Under the pieces are notes generated by a model, which saw nothing but the letters and a program-made list of their open reading frames with translations, did no database searches and had not been told where the DNA came from. Positions 9,277 through 17,802 of a DNA stretch of 64,000 nucleotides are shown one piece after another (the stretch's first letter is position 1; the number at the start of each line of letters is the position of its first letter). The position numbers and the translations under genes were made by a program. The stretch comes from Nocardia sp. NBC_01329. Lineage in GTDB: Bacteria; Actinomycetota; Actinomycetes; Mycobacteriales; Mycobacteriaceae. Where the stretch lies: positions 310,001 to 374,000 of the forward strand of contig NZ_CP108381.1 of NCBI RefSeq assembly GCF_035956715.1, written 5' to 3'.

Positions 9277-9337
9277 GTGGGGCGCCAGGGATACTCGTGT
9301 GCGGGCGCAGTTACCCGGAGGAAGACTAGGAGCGGGA

Positions 9338-9661
9338 GTGACGTACATCATCGCCGAACCGTGCGTTGACGTGAAGGACAAGGCGTGCATCGAGGAATGC
9401 CCGGTGGACTGCATCTACGAGGGTGGGCGCATGCTCTACATCCATCCCGACGAATGCGTCGACTGTGGTGCGTGTGAGCCGGTCTGCCCCGTGGAGGCGA
9501 TCTTCTACGAGGACGACACTCCCGATCAGTGGAGCGGTTATGTCAACGCCAACGTCGACTTCTTCGACGAGCTGGGTTCGCCCGGTGGCGCCACCAAGCT
9601 GGGCAAGGTCGATTCCGATCCGGCGTTCATCAAAGAGTTGCCTCCGATGGCAGATGAGTAG
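9338..9661 (+). CDS. fdxC: 7Fe ferredoxin
   Basis: 107-residue bacterial ferredoxin of the [3Fe-4S][4Fe-4S] type used as a low-potential electron carrier. The motif CIEECPVDCIYEG near the N-terminus and CVDCGACEPVCPVEAI after it supply the cluster cysteines. The GTG at 9338 follows AGGAG closely and gives the typical N-terminus VTYIIAEPCVDVKDKAC; the longer frame from 9299 adds atypical residues. It is followed 12 bp later by the aminotransferase gene, the order known for Rv1177-Rv1178. An IdeR-like box upstream hints at iron control. Confidence 0.93.
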   Translation: MTYIIAEPCVDVKDKACIEECPVDCIYEGGRMLYIHPDECVDCGACEPVCPVEAIFYEDDTPDQWSGYVNANVDFFDELGSPGGATKLGKVDSDPAFIKELPPMADE

Positions 9662-9673
9662 GGCGCTGTCCCG

Positions 9674-10816
9674 ATGAACACCGAGGTTTCCGCCCGCTGG
9701 CGGGTGAGTGCGGCGTTGCCGGACTTTCCGTGGGACACCATCGCCGAGGTGAAGGCGCGGGCTGCGGCGCATCCGGACGGGCTCGTCGACCTGTCGGTGG
9801 GTACGCCGGTCGATCCGGTGGATCCGCTGATCCGTTCGGCGTTGAACTCGGTGGCCGAGGTGCCCGGATACCCGACCACGCACGGCACGCCGGTGCTGCG
9901 GGCCGCGGCGGCGGCCGCGCTGACTCGGCGTTTCGGTATCACCGGGGTGGACGAGGCCGCGGTGCTGCCGGTGATCGGCACCAAGGAGCTGATCGCCGGA
10001 TTGCCACGGCTGCTCGGACTGGGCGCCGCGGATCTGGTGGTGATCCCCGAGGTCGCGTATCCGACCTACGAGGTGGGTGGTCTGCTCGCCGGGACGCGGA
10101 TTCTGCGCGCCGACGGGCTCACCCGGTTGGGTCCGGAGAATCCGGCGCTCATCTACCTCAATTCACCGTCGAATCCGACCGGCAAAGTGCTGGGTGTCGA
10201 GCATCTGCGGAAAGTGGTGACTTTCGCGCGTGAACGTGGCGCGGTCGTCGCGTCCGACGAGTGCTATCTGGGGTTGGCTTGGGAAGAATCGGCGGTGTCG
10301 ATTCTGGATCCGCGGGTCTGCGACGGCGACCATACCGGTCTGCTGGCGGTGCATTCGCTGTCCAAGACGTCGAACCTGGCGAGCTACCGGGCCGGGTTCG
10401 TGACCGGTGATCCGGCGTTGGTGGCCGAATTGCTGGCGGTGCGGAAGCATTCCGGCATGATGGTGCCTTTCCCGATCCAGGCCGCGATGGCGGCGGCGCT
10501 GGGTGACGATGTGCACGAATCGGTGCAACGGGAACGGTATCGGGCCCGCCGCGAGATCCTGCGTTCCGCGCTGCTGGACGCCGGTTTCCGTATCGACCAC
10601 TCCGAGGCCGGACTGTATCTGTGGTCGACGCGCGGTGAGCCGTGCCGGTCCACGCTCGATCGACTGGCCGATCTGGGCATTTTGGCGGCTCCGGGCGAGT
10701 TCTACGGACCTACGGGTGCCGAACATGTGCGTATCGCATTGACCGCCACCGACGAGCGGATCGATGCGGCCGCGCAGCGGCTGCGCGGATGGGCCGCGTC
10801 CGTGCGGCGGTGTTGA
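9674..10816 (+). CDS. dapC: N-succinyldiaminopimelate aminotransferase
   Basis: Fold-type I PLP aminotransferase of 380 residues that converts N-succinyl-2-amino-6-ketopimelate to N-succinyl-LL-diaminopimelate with glutamate as donor, a step of lysine and peptidoglycan synthesis. The PLP lysine lies in HSLSKTSN. Other class I/II features are NSPSNPTGK, the Asp of ASDECYLGL, and a C-terminal Arg in EHVRIALT. It follows fdxC, as Rv1178 follows Rv1177. dapD and dapE lie 8-10 kb downstream. The last codons lie in a direct repeat that spans the stop codon. Confidence 0.88.
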   Translation: MNTEVSARWRVSAALPDFPWDTIAEVKARAAAHPDGLVDLSVGTPVDPVDPLIRSALNSVAEVPGYPTTHGTPVLRAAAAAALTRRFGITGVDEAAVLPVIGTKELIAGLPRLLGLGAADLVVIPEVAYPTYEVGGLLAGTRILRADGLTRLGPENPALIYLNSPSNPTGKVLGVEHLRKVVTFARERGAVVASDECYLGLAWEESAVSILDPRVCDGDHTGLLAVHSLSKTSNLASYRAGFVTGDPALVAELLAVRKHSGMMVPFPIQAAMAAALGDDVHESVQRERYRARREILRSALLDAGFRIDHSEAGLYLWSTRGEPCRSTLDRLADLGILAAPGEFYGPTGAEHVRIALTATDERIDAAAQRLRGWAASVRRC

Positions 10817-10840
10817 TTAGCCGCGTCCGTGCGGCGGTGT
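10793..10840. repeat. 21-bp direct repeat spanning the dapC stop codon
   Basis: The same 21 bases (beginning GCCGCGTCCGTGCGG) occur at 10793-10813 and 10820-10840, a 27-bp period. The first copy encodes the end of DapC (AASVRRC); the second is untranslated. Confidence 0.93.
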
Positions 10841-10898
10841 GGTAACGACTCCGCAGAGTTTCGCGCGTCGAGTTCGGGCGGGGCCGGTCGGGCGGAGC

Positions 10899-10904
10899 TA
10901 GCCT
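10899..10904 (+). promoter_or_regulatory. -10 box TAGCCT of rocA
   Basis: TAGCCT ends 5 nt before the ATG at 10910. No Shine-Dalgarno is present, so a leaderless or nearly leaderless mRNA is likely. Confidence 0.5.
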
Positions 10905-10909
10905 GGGGT

Positions 10910-12547
10910 ATGGACGCTGTCACAGTTGTCCCCACCCCCGGTAACGAGCCGGTGCACACGTACGCACCGGGCAGCCCTGAGCGGGAACGGTTGCTCGGTG
11001 AGCTCGCTGATATCTCCGACAGCACGGCCGAGATCCCCCTGGTCATCGGCGGTAAGCATCGTCCGGGAATCGGGGAGCGTCGCGAGATCGTCGCACCGCA
11101 TCGGCACCGGCAGGTACTCGGGACCTATACCGACACCACACATACCGAAGCCGCCGCCGCCGTCGACGCCGCGATCGCGGCCGCCCCGGATTGGCGGGCG
11201 TTGCCGTTCGACGAACGCGCCGCGGTGCTCTTGCGTGCCGCGGATCTGCTGGCCGGCCCGTGGCGGGAAACCCTGGCCGCGGCGACCATGCTGGGGCAGT
11301 CGAAATCGGCGGCGCAGGCCGAGATCGACGCACCGTGTGAACTCGTCGACTTCTGGCGGTTCAATGTTTCTTTCGCCCGCGGCATCCTGGGGCAGCAGCC
11401 GCAATCGAGCGCGGGGGTGTGGAACCGGCTCGACTATCGTCCGCTGGAGGGTTTCGTCTACGCCGTCACACCGTTCAATTTCACGGCGATTGCCGGCAAT
11501 CTGCCCACCGCGCCCGCGCTCATGGGTAATACCGTCGTGTGGAAGCCCGCACCCACACAGACGCTGGCCGCCTATTACACGATGAAACTGCTGGAGGCGG
11601 CGGGTCTGCCGCCCGGTGTGATCAATATGGTCACCGGCGACGGGCGAGAGCTCTCCGAAGTCGCGCTGGCCGACCCGCGCCTGGCCGGTATCCATTTCAC
11701 CGGTTCCGGTACCACCTTCCGATATCTGTGGAGCCAGGTGGGGGCCGATATCGGTCGGTACCACGGGTATCCGCGGATCGTCGGGGAGACCGGGGGTAAG
11801 GATTTCATCGTCGCGCATCCTTCGGCGGATCCCACCGCGTTGCGCACAGCGCTGATCCGCGGTGCCTACGAGTATCAGGGTCAGAAGTGTTCGGCCGCCT
11901 CACGTGCGTATCTGCCCAGATCGCTGTGGCGGGAGATGGGCGAGGATTTCCTCGGGATCACCGAGACCCTGAGCTACGGCGATATCGCGGATCTGTCGAA
12001 TTTCGGGGGCGCGGTCATCGATCGGCGGGCCTATGACAAGAGCGTGCGCGCGATCGAACGGGCGCGGGCCGCGGGCGTGGACGTGCCGGTGGGCGGTACC
12101 TACGACGACAGCGAGGGCTATTTCGTCCGGCCGACCGTGCTGCTCGCCGACGATCCGCGCGACGAATCGTTCGCCACCGAGTACTTCGGCCCGATCCTGT
12201 CGGTGCACGTGTACGACGATTCCCAGCCCGACGCCTACCGGACGATCCTGGCCGAGGTGGAGTCGGCCGCCCCGTACGCGCTCACCGGCGCGGTCTTCGC
12301 GCAGGACCGGAACGCGGTGGAAGAAGCGGCCGAGGTGTTGCGTTTCGCGGCCGGCAACTTCTATGTCAACGACAAGCCCACCGGTGCGGTGGTGGGGCAA
12401 CAGCCGTTCGGCGGGGCACGAGCTTCGGGTACCGACGACAAGGCGGGTTCACCACTGAACCTGTTGCGCTGGGTGGCGCCGCGCACCCTCAAGGAAACCT
12501 TCGTTCCGCACACCGATCACCGCTATCCGCATATGGACCGAGGATGA
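10910..12547 (+). CDS. rocA: L-glutamate gamma-semialdehyde (1-pyrroline-5-carboxylate) dehydrogenase
   Basis: Second enzyme of proline catabolism, oxidising glutamate semialdehyde to glutamate with NAD. The 545 residues belong to the aldehyde dehydrogenase superfamily, P5CDH branch. The catalytic cysteine is Cys327 in YQGQKCSAASRAY. The general base Glu lies in VGETGGKDFI, and TPFNFTAIAGN and VWKPAPTQ belong to the cofactor site. The proline dehydrogenase gene follows 64 bp downstream, so the full two-step pathway is encoded together (Rv1187-Rv1188 order). Confidence 0.94.
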   Translation: MDAVTVVPTPGNEPVHTYAPGSPERERLLGELADISDSTAEIPLVIGGKHRPGIGERREIVAPHRHRQVLGTYTDTTHTEAAAAVDAAIAAAPDWRALPFDERAAVLLRAADLLAGPWRETLAAATMLGQSKSAAQAEIDAPCELVDFWRFNVSFARGILGQQPQSSAGVWNRLDYRPLEGFVYAVTPFNFTAIAGNLPTAPALMGNTVVWKPAPTQTLAAYYTMKLLEAAGLPPGVINMVTGDGRELSEVALADPRLAGIHFTGSGTTFRYLWSQVGADIGRYHGYPRIVGETGGKDFIVAHPSADPTALRTALIRGAYEYQGQKCSAASRAYLPRSLWREMGEDFLGITETLSYGDIADLSNFGGAVIDRRAYDKSVRAIERARAAGVDVPVGGTYDDSEGYFVRPTVLLADDPRDESFATEYFGPILSVHVYDDSQPDAYRTILAEVESAAPYALTGAVFAQDRNAVEEAAEVLRFAAGNFYVNDKPTGAVVGQQPFGGARASGTDDKAGSPLNLLRWVAPRTLKETFVPHTDHRYPHMDRG

Positions 12548-12611
12548 GCGGCCCCTGTCCGCCCGTCGCGCGGTATGTGGTCGTGGTTCGCCGCGATGGC
12601 CGGGCGACACA

Positions 12612-13562
12612 GTGAATCCGCTACGTCCGGCGATCCTCGCCGCGGCCGGCTCCGATCGGGTGAAACGTGCCCTGACCACCAGTCCGGCCACCGCCGCGAT
12701 GGTGCAGCGCTTCGTACCCGGCGAGGCCCGCTCGGATCTGGTCGCGGCGGCGGGCAGGCTACTCATGAGCGGGCGTGCGGTCAGCGTCGATTTTCTCGGC
12801 GAGAACACCACCGATCGCGCGCAGGCCGAGGCCGCGGTAGCCGAATACCTGGCGCTGATCAACGAGCTCGCGGCCCTGCCGACCGCGGAGGTACCCGCCG
12901 GGGCCGCACCGCTCGAGGTGTCGGTCAAACTGTCCGCGCTGGGGCAGGCGCTGGGTGCCGACGGTCCGGCGATCGCCACCGAGAATCTGCGCACTCTGTG
13001 CACCAAAGCCGCCGAGGCCCGGGTATGGGTCACGGTGGACGCCGAAGACCACACCACCACCGCCGCCGTTCTCGCCACGACGAGGGAGGTCCGTTCGGAC
13101 TTTCCTTGGCTGGGCACCGTGATCCAGGCGTATCTGTACCGCAGCGCGGACGATTGCCGCGAGCTCGCCGACGCGGGCGCCCGGGTGCGCCTGTGCAAGG
13201 GGGCCTACCGGGAACCGGAAACGGTCGCCTGTCAACGTCGGGTCGACGTGGACCGCGCCTACCTGCGCTGCCTGCGGATCCTGATGCACGGCGCGGGCCG
13301 GCCCCTCGTGGCCTCCCACGATCCGGTGGTGCTCGCGGCAGCGGCCGATCTCGCGACGATCACCGGCCGCCGCCCCGGTGACCTCGAATATCAGATGCTC
13401 TACGGCATCCGCACCGACGAACAACTCCGTCTGGCCGACCGCGGCGATTTCGTGCGGGTCTACCTGCCCTACGGTCGCCAGTGGTACGGGTACCTCATGC
13501 GCAGGCTGGCGGAGAGGCCGGCCAATCTGACGTTCTTCCTACGTGCCCTTGCCGGGCACTGA
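12612..13562 (+). CDS. proline dehydrogenase
   Basis: FAD-linked monofunctional ProDH with a TIM barrel that oxidises proline to pyrroline-5-carboxylate at the membrane. The 316 residues match actinobacterial ProDH. Landmarks are VDFLGENTTDRAQAE, RLCKGAYREPE with the conserved Lys, EYQMLYGIR, and the C-terminal signature LPYGRQWYGYLMRRLAERP that carries the two substrate-binding Arg residues. The GTG start directly follows the rocA gap. It functions with the upstream rocA product, whose substrate it makes. Confidence 0.94.
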   Translation: MNPLRPAILAAAGSDRVKRALTTSPATAAMVQRFVPGEARSDLVAAAGRLLMSGRAVSVDFLGENTTDRAQAEAAVAEYLALINELAALPTAEVPAGAAPLEVSVKLSALGQALGADGPAIATENLRTLCTKAAEARVWVTVDAEDHTTTAAVLATTREVRSDFPWLGTVIQAYLYRSADDCRELADAGARVRLCKGAYREPETVACQRRVDVDRAYLRCLRILMHGAGRPLVASHDPVVLAAAADLATITGRRPGDLEYQMLYGIRTDEQLRLADRGDFVRVYLPYGRQWYGYLMRRLAERPANLTFFLRALAGH

Positions 13563-13602
13563 GCGGAACACCGGTAAGAGGTCGCCGGGCGTCGCCGAAA
13601 AT

Positions 13603-14469
13603 TCAGACCAGGGGTTTGCCTTTGCGCATGCGGCGGCGCATATCCCACAGGTAGTAGTTCATCGGGAACTGGCGTATGACTCGGGGCTGGAATCTGAGGC
13701 CGAAGCCGATGGCCTTCATGGTGCGGTCGAACCAGCGCTGGTTACCTTCGGTCCAGGTCAGCCGCATTTTCTCGCGGATCTGCGGCGGGAGGCAGCCGGT
13801 GACGACGAAGCGGTGGAATTTCGCCGAAACCCACTGGATCGGTCGTGCCACCATCTTCAGGTCGATGAGGTCGTCGAAGTAGGCGCGGGTGGTGTCGTCG
13901 ATCTCGAGCGCGTCGAGGTTGTCCTCCCAGAACTGCCAGAACGCGGCCCGGTCCGCCGGCCACATCTCCGGCCGCACCTGGAGGGTGGTGCCGAGGCGGA
14001 TGCTGTGGGCGTAGAAGGTGTCGGCGGTCGCTTCGTCCATCGGGCCCCGGACTTTCTCCAGAAGGTCGACGAACCCGAAGTACAGGCAGGCCGCGACCCA
14101 TAGTTGGAGTTTCGGGTCGAAGGCGTTGTATTTGACCGGGCTGGTGGGTTTGGTGCGGATATGGCGGTGGGAGGTGTTGACCGCGAGCCGGTAGGCGTTG
14201 CGTTCTTCCTCGGTCCCCAGCATTGCGACGGCGAGGTAGGTGAGGGTCGTGCGCAGCCGTTTGAAGGGGTGCTCCATAACGTTGCCGCTCTTGACGTCGC
14301 TCTCCATCACACCGTAGGCGACCGGCCGCAGTCCCAGTTGCATGATGACGTTCGCCGTGCCGCCGAGGAAGGCGGTGACCCCGACGATGTGATCGTTCAC
14401 ATCGAAGTCGGGCGCGTACAGCCGCTGGGGTTCGGGATCGTTCATCGGAGCGGGCAGGGGAGCGGTCAT
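13603..14469 (-). CDS. MpaB/DUF2236-family oxygenase (copy 1)
   Basis: 288-residue member of the DUF2236 (mycophenolic-acid MpaB, latex-clearing Lcp-like) family, whose studied members are heme-containing oxygenases. Conserved family regions seen are the HPFKRLRTTLTYLAVA segment, HRHIRTKPTSPVKYNAFDPK and LQLWVAACLYFG. ATG 14469 has GAAAGAGG 6 nt upstream. The gene is divergent from a TetR gene, with a 29-bp palindrome and a TATAAT box between them. A second copy lies just past the TetR gene. The substrate is unknown; lipid or terpenoid oxidation would fit the family. Confidence 0.85.
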   Translation of the reverse strand: MTAPLPAPMNDPEPQRLYAPDFDVNDHIVGVTAFLGGTANVIMQLGLRPVAYGVMESDVKSGNVMEHPFKRLRTTLTYLAVAMLGTEEERNAYRLAVNTSHRHIRTKPTSPVKYNAFDPKLQLWVAACLYFGFVDLLEKVRGPMDEATADTFYAHSIRLGTTLQVRPEMWPADRAAFWQFWEDNLDALEIDDTTRAYFDDLIDLKMVARPIQWVSAKFHRFVVTGCLPPQIREKMRLTWTEGNQRWFDRTMKAIGFGLRFQPRVIRQFPMNYYLWDMRRRMRKGKPLV

Positions 14470-14485
14470 CGGCGACCTCTTTCCT

Positions 14486-14514
14486 ATGAGACGATTATAT
14501 GATAACCATCTCAT
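14486..14514. promoter_or_regulatory. 29-bp near-perfect palindrome, TetR operator candidate
   Basis: Arms ATGAGACGATTAT and ATAACCATCTCAT flank a 3-nt centre and match at 11 of 13 positions. A minus-strand TATAAT (14494-14499) lies inside it, 25 nt from the oxygenase start, so a bound repressor would block this promoter. The divergent TetR gene starts 84 bp to the right. Confidence 0.75.
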
Positions 14515-14597
14515 TCACTCGATCTTGCGTCAACCGCTTGTGAAGTTGTGCGATGCTTATTACGTCATTGCATCGCCGAGCGCGGAAAGGTGCCGAG

Positions 14598-15242
14598 ATG
14601 GGTGCGCTGGCTCAACTGTTGCCCCTGGTGCGATCGCCGCGCCGAGATCAGGATCAATCCGTACTGGCCGCGGCCTTGCAGGCGTTCCTCGATTTCGGGA
14701 TCAAACGCACGAGCATGGTCGAGGTCGCCCGGCGTGGCGGCCTCTCGCTGGCCACACTGTATCGGCGGTTCTCCAGTAAATCGGATCTGATCCAAGCGGT
14801 CGGACTGGCGCAGACTCGCGATTTCATCGAGGGCGTCGACGCCGCGGTCCAGCAGCAGATCGAGCGAGACGCCGGTGCCGAGGACCAGATCGTGGAACTG
14901 TTCGTCGCGTTCCTCGCCGGTTTGCGCGGTAACGAACTCTTGGACCGGCTGCTCGACACCGAACCGGAGATCGTGCTGCCCTACCTGACCGTCAAGGGTG
15001 CGCCGGTCATCGAATTGGGGCGCGATTACGTCGCCGAATTCATCACCCGCCTCCAGGGCGAAGACAAACTGCCGGCCTACGATCCACTGCCGCTGGCCGA
15101 GATGATCGCGCGGACCGCACTGTCGCTGGCACTGACGCCGCAGACCGTCATCCCGCTGGGCGACGATATCGCCGTGCGCAAATACGCGCGCGATCATGTG
15201 GCGGTGTCGTTCCGGGTGCCGAGCCAGGTGACCGATTCCTGA
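14598..15242 (+). CDS. TetR-family regulator between two MpaB-like genes
   Basis: 214 residues. The HTH is at residues 22-62 (SVLAAALQAFLDFGIKRTSM, then VEVARRGGLSLATLYRRFSSK), followed by an all-helical ligand-binding domain. The ATG at 14598 has GGAAAGG 8 nt upstream and is preferred over the earlier in-frame start at 14553. The flanking MpaB-like genes, one divergent and one convergent, make them the likely targets, with the 14486-14514 palindrome as operator. This is inferred from position. Confidence 0.88.
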   Translation: MGALAQLLPLVRSPRRDQDQSVLAAALQAFLDFGIKRTSMVEVARRGGLSLATLYRRFSSKSDLIQAVGLAQTRDFIEGVDAAVQQQIERDAGAEDQIVELFVAFLAGLRGNELLDRLLDTEPEIVLPYLTVKGAPVIELGRDYVAEFITRLQGEDKLPAYDPLPLAEMIARTALSLALTPQTVIPLGDDIAVRKYARDHVAVSFRVPSQVTDS

Positions 15243-15280
15243 AATTCGAACGGAGTTGTTTTCATATTCGTGAATTCGGC

Positions 15281-16168
15281 TCAGACGAGTTTCGTTCCGA
15301 ACCGGCGGCGGATCCGGAAATCGAACAGATACGCGTTGATCGGGAAATTCCGCAGGGGCACCGGTAGCGCCGCCGATACCCGGCCCAATCGACGCAGCAT
15401 GCGATCGAATCGGCGTTCGTCGCTCGCCGACCAGGTCATACCCATTTCCGCGCGGAGACGCGGCGGTAGCAGGCCCGCGGTGACCCACCGGTTGAACCGG
15501 CCGCCGAGGAGCTGGACAGGACGAGGGAACATCTTCAGGTCGACGATCTCGTTCAGCATGTCCCGAACCGGCGGATCGATCCTGGTCGCCGCGAGGTTTT
15601 CGGTCCAGTAGCGATCGAAGGCCGCCAGGTTCGCGGGCCACGAGTCCGGCGGTACCTGCAGGGTCGTGCCCAATCGTGCGGAACGGCGATAGATCGTTTC
15701 TTCGAGTTCGGAATCGGGCCGGCCGCGCATCCGTTCCCGGATATCGCGTGCGCCCCGATACAGGCACGCGGCCACCCACAGTTGCAGATCCCGGTCGAAG
15801 GCGTTGTACCGCACCGGACTCTGCGCGTTCGAGCGCACCTGGCGATGCGAAGTGTCTACTGCTTTCCGGTAGGCCGCTCGCTCATCGGTGTCGCCGAGCA
15901 GCGCAACCGCGAGATAGGTGAGTGTGGTACGCGTGCGTTTGACCGGATGCAGTGTCAGTTTTCCGCTGTCGACCGGGCTTTCCAGCACGCCGTACCCAAC
16001 TCCGGGTACGGCGAGCTGCATGATGACATTGGCGGCGGCGCCGAGTATCGCGGCTCCATCGATATAGGGCCGGAAGTCGAATTCCTCATCGTGCGCCGGC
16101 CCGGCGGAATCGGGCGGTTCGGCGGCGGAGCCGGGTGCAGGCGGCTCCGCGGCGGGAGAGCTGGTCAT
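15281..16168 (-). CDS. MpaB/DUF2236-family oxygenase (copy 2)
   Basis: 295 residues, clearly paralogous to the gene at 13603-14469. It shares HPVKRTRTTLTYLAVALLG, TSHRQVRS, SPVRYNAFDRDLQLWVAACLY, ARLGTTLQV and RNFPINAYLFDFRIRRR. The N-terminal 30 residues are an Ala/Pro-rich low-complexity tail absent from copy 1. The ATG at 16168 is chosen because the longer frame to 16357 runs into the divergent fadD36 gene. Two copies around one TetR gene suggest a local duplication with shared control. Confidence 0.85.
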   Translation of the reverse strand: MTSSPAAEPPAPGSAAEPPDSAGPAHDEEFDFRPYIDGAAILGAAANVIMQLAVPGVGYGVLESPVDSGKLTLHPVKRTRTTLTYLAVALLGDTDERAAYRKAVDTSHRQVRSNAQSPVRYNAFDRDLQLWVAACLYRGARDIRERMRGRPDSELEETIYRRSARLGTTLQVPPDSWPANLAAFDRYWTENLAATRIDPPVRDMLNEIVDLKMFPRPVQLLGGRFNRWVTAGLLPPRLRAEMGMTWSASDERRFDRMLRRLGRVSAALPVPLRNFPINAYLFDFRIRRRFGTKLV

Positions 16169-16330
16169 GGAAACAACCGTTTCGAGTGCTCGAGAAAGCT
16201 GACGCTTCACCCTCTCGCCGCAGCTTATATGTGTCAAGTGGCGCCGGAAATTATTCGATTCCGCGCGAATTCCGCCGAATTCTCGGGACCGGCCGGGCAG
16301 GTGTCGGCCATCCGTACCGGGCCGGGGCAG

Positions 16331-16336
16331 TAGTTT
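16331..16336 (+). promoter_or_regulatory. -10 box TAGTTT of fadD36
   Basis: TAGTTT lies 6 nt before ATG 16343 with no ribosome-binding site between them: a leaderless start. Confidence 0.55.
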
Positions 16337-16342
16337 GGGCGC

Positions 16343-17764
16343 ATGTCCTACGGCCACCGCCTGCTCAGCTCACTCGACCCCCTCGCTGTCGCCGCGGGCG
16401 CCGATATACCGGACGCCGTGACCATCGACGGCGTGACGCTGTCTCGCAGCGATCTCCTCGGTGCCGCGACCTCGGTGGCCGAACGGGTCGCCCGAGCCGA
16501 GAGGGTAGCGGTGCTGGCCCGGCCGACCGCGGCGACGGTGCTCGCCGTGGTCGGATGCCTGATCGCCGGGGTGACCGTGGTGCCGGTGCCACCCGATTCC
16601 GGAACGGCCGAACTCGACCATCTGCTCGCTGATTCCGGGGCTCAGGCGTGGCTGGGCGAAGCGCCGGAAGGTACTTCGCTGCCGGTGGTCCCGGTGCGGT
16701 TGCACGCCCGCTCCTGGCACACCTATCCCGAACCCGATGCGGGCGCACCGGCTTTCGTGCTCTACACCTCCGGAACCACCGGGGCCCCGAAAGGGGTGGT
16801 GTTGAGTCGGCGCGCGATCGCCGCCGGACTCGACGCACTCGCCGGCGCATGGGCCTGGACCGCGGCCGATGTTCTGGTCCACGGCCTGCCGCTGTTCCAT
16901 GTACACGGTCTGATTTTGGGACTGCTCGGACCGTTACGGGTGGGCAGCCCACTCGTGCACACCGGAAAACCGACCCCGGCGAATTACGCGGCGGCCCCGG
17001 GCACTCTCTACTTCGGCGTGCCGACAGTCTGGGCGCGGATCGCCGAGGACCCCGCCGCGGCGAAAGAACTGGCCGCCGCGCGGCTGTTGATCTCCGGCAG
17101 TGCCCCGCTGCCGGTGCCGGTCTTCGAACGCCTCGCGGAACTCACCGGACATCGGCCGGTCGAACGGTACGGGATGAGCGAAACCATGATCACCTTGTCG
17201 GCCCGGGCGGACGGGGAACGACGGCCCGGCTGGGTCGGGGTACCGGTCGAGGGTGTCGAGACCCGGCTCCGCGACGAAGCCGGCCGACCGGTTCCCCACG
17301 ACGGCTCCGGCATCGGCGGACTCCAGGTGCGGGGACCGATGCTCTTCGACGGCTACCACGGCCGCCCGGAGGCCACCGCGGAATGCTGGACCGAAGACGG
17401 CTGGTTTCGCACCGGAGATGTCGCCGCCATCGACGCGGACGGGTTCCATCGGATCGTCGGGCGCGAATCGGTCGATCTCATCAAGTCCGGCGGCTACCGG
17501 ATCGGTGCGGGGGAAGTGGAAACCTCGCTGCTGGGTCATCCGGCGGTCGCCGAAGTGGCCGTCGTGGGCCTTCCCGACGCGGACCTCGGGCAGCGGATAG
17601 TCGCCTTCGTGGTCCCGCGCGCGGCGGCGCCGACCGAGCAGGAACTCATCGACCACGTGGCCGGTGAGCTCTCGGTCCACAAACGCCCCCGCGAAATCCG
17701 ATTCGTGGGTTCCCTTCCCCGAAATGCCATGGGCAAGGTCCAGAAGAAGCGATTGTCCCAATAG
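16343..17764 (+). CDS. fadD36: fatty-acyl-CoA ligase FadD36-like
   Basis: ANL-superfamily adenylate-forming enzyme, 473 residues, that activates a carboxylic acid as acyl-AMP and then acyl-CoA. The phosphate-binding motif YTSGTTGAPKG is near residue 140, the A5 motif RYGMSETM near 280, DGWFRTGD near 355, and the C-terminal catalytic lysine in RNAMGKVQKK. At under 480 residues it belongs to the short FadD36 branch. From memory its order relative to prodh and dapD matches Rv1188-Rv1193-Rv1201c. The acid substrate is not deducible from sequence. Confidence 0.88.
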   Translation: MSYGHRLLSSLDPLAVAAGADIPDAVTIDGVTLSRSDLLGAATSVAERVARAERVAVLARPTAATVLAVVGCLIAGVTVVPVPPDSGTAELDHLLADSGAQAWLGEAPEGTSLPVVPVRLHARSWHTYPEPDAGAPAFVLYTSGTTGAPKGVVLSRRAIAAGLDALAGAWAWTAADVLVHGLPLFHVHGLILGLLGPLRVGSPLVHTGKPTPANYAAAPGTLYFGVPTVWARIAEDPAAAKELAAARLLISGSAPLPVPVFERLAELTGHRPVERYGMSETMITLSARADGERRPGWVGVPVEGVETRLRDEAGRPVPHDGSGIGGLQVRGPMLFDGYHGRPEATAECWTEDGWFRTGDVAAIDADGFHRIVGRESVDLIKSGGYRIGAGEVETSLLGHPAVAEVAVVGLPDADLGQRIVAFVVPRAAAPTEQELIDHVAGELSVHKRPREIRFVGSLPRNAMGKVQKKRLSQ

Positions 17765-17802
17765 CGTCATTCCGGCGAAGCGAATGTTGCCTGACCCGGT
17801 TA

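Noticed and set aside
14565..15779. 404-codon minus-strand frame over the TetR and second MpaB-like gene
   Set aside because: Crosses two better-supported genes and has shadow composition.
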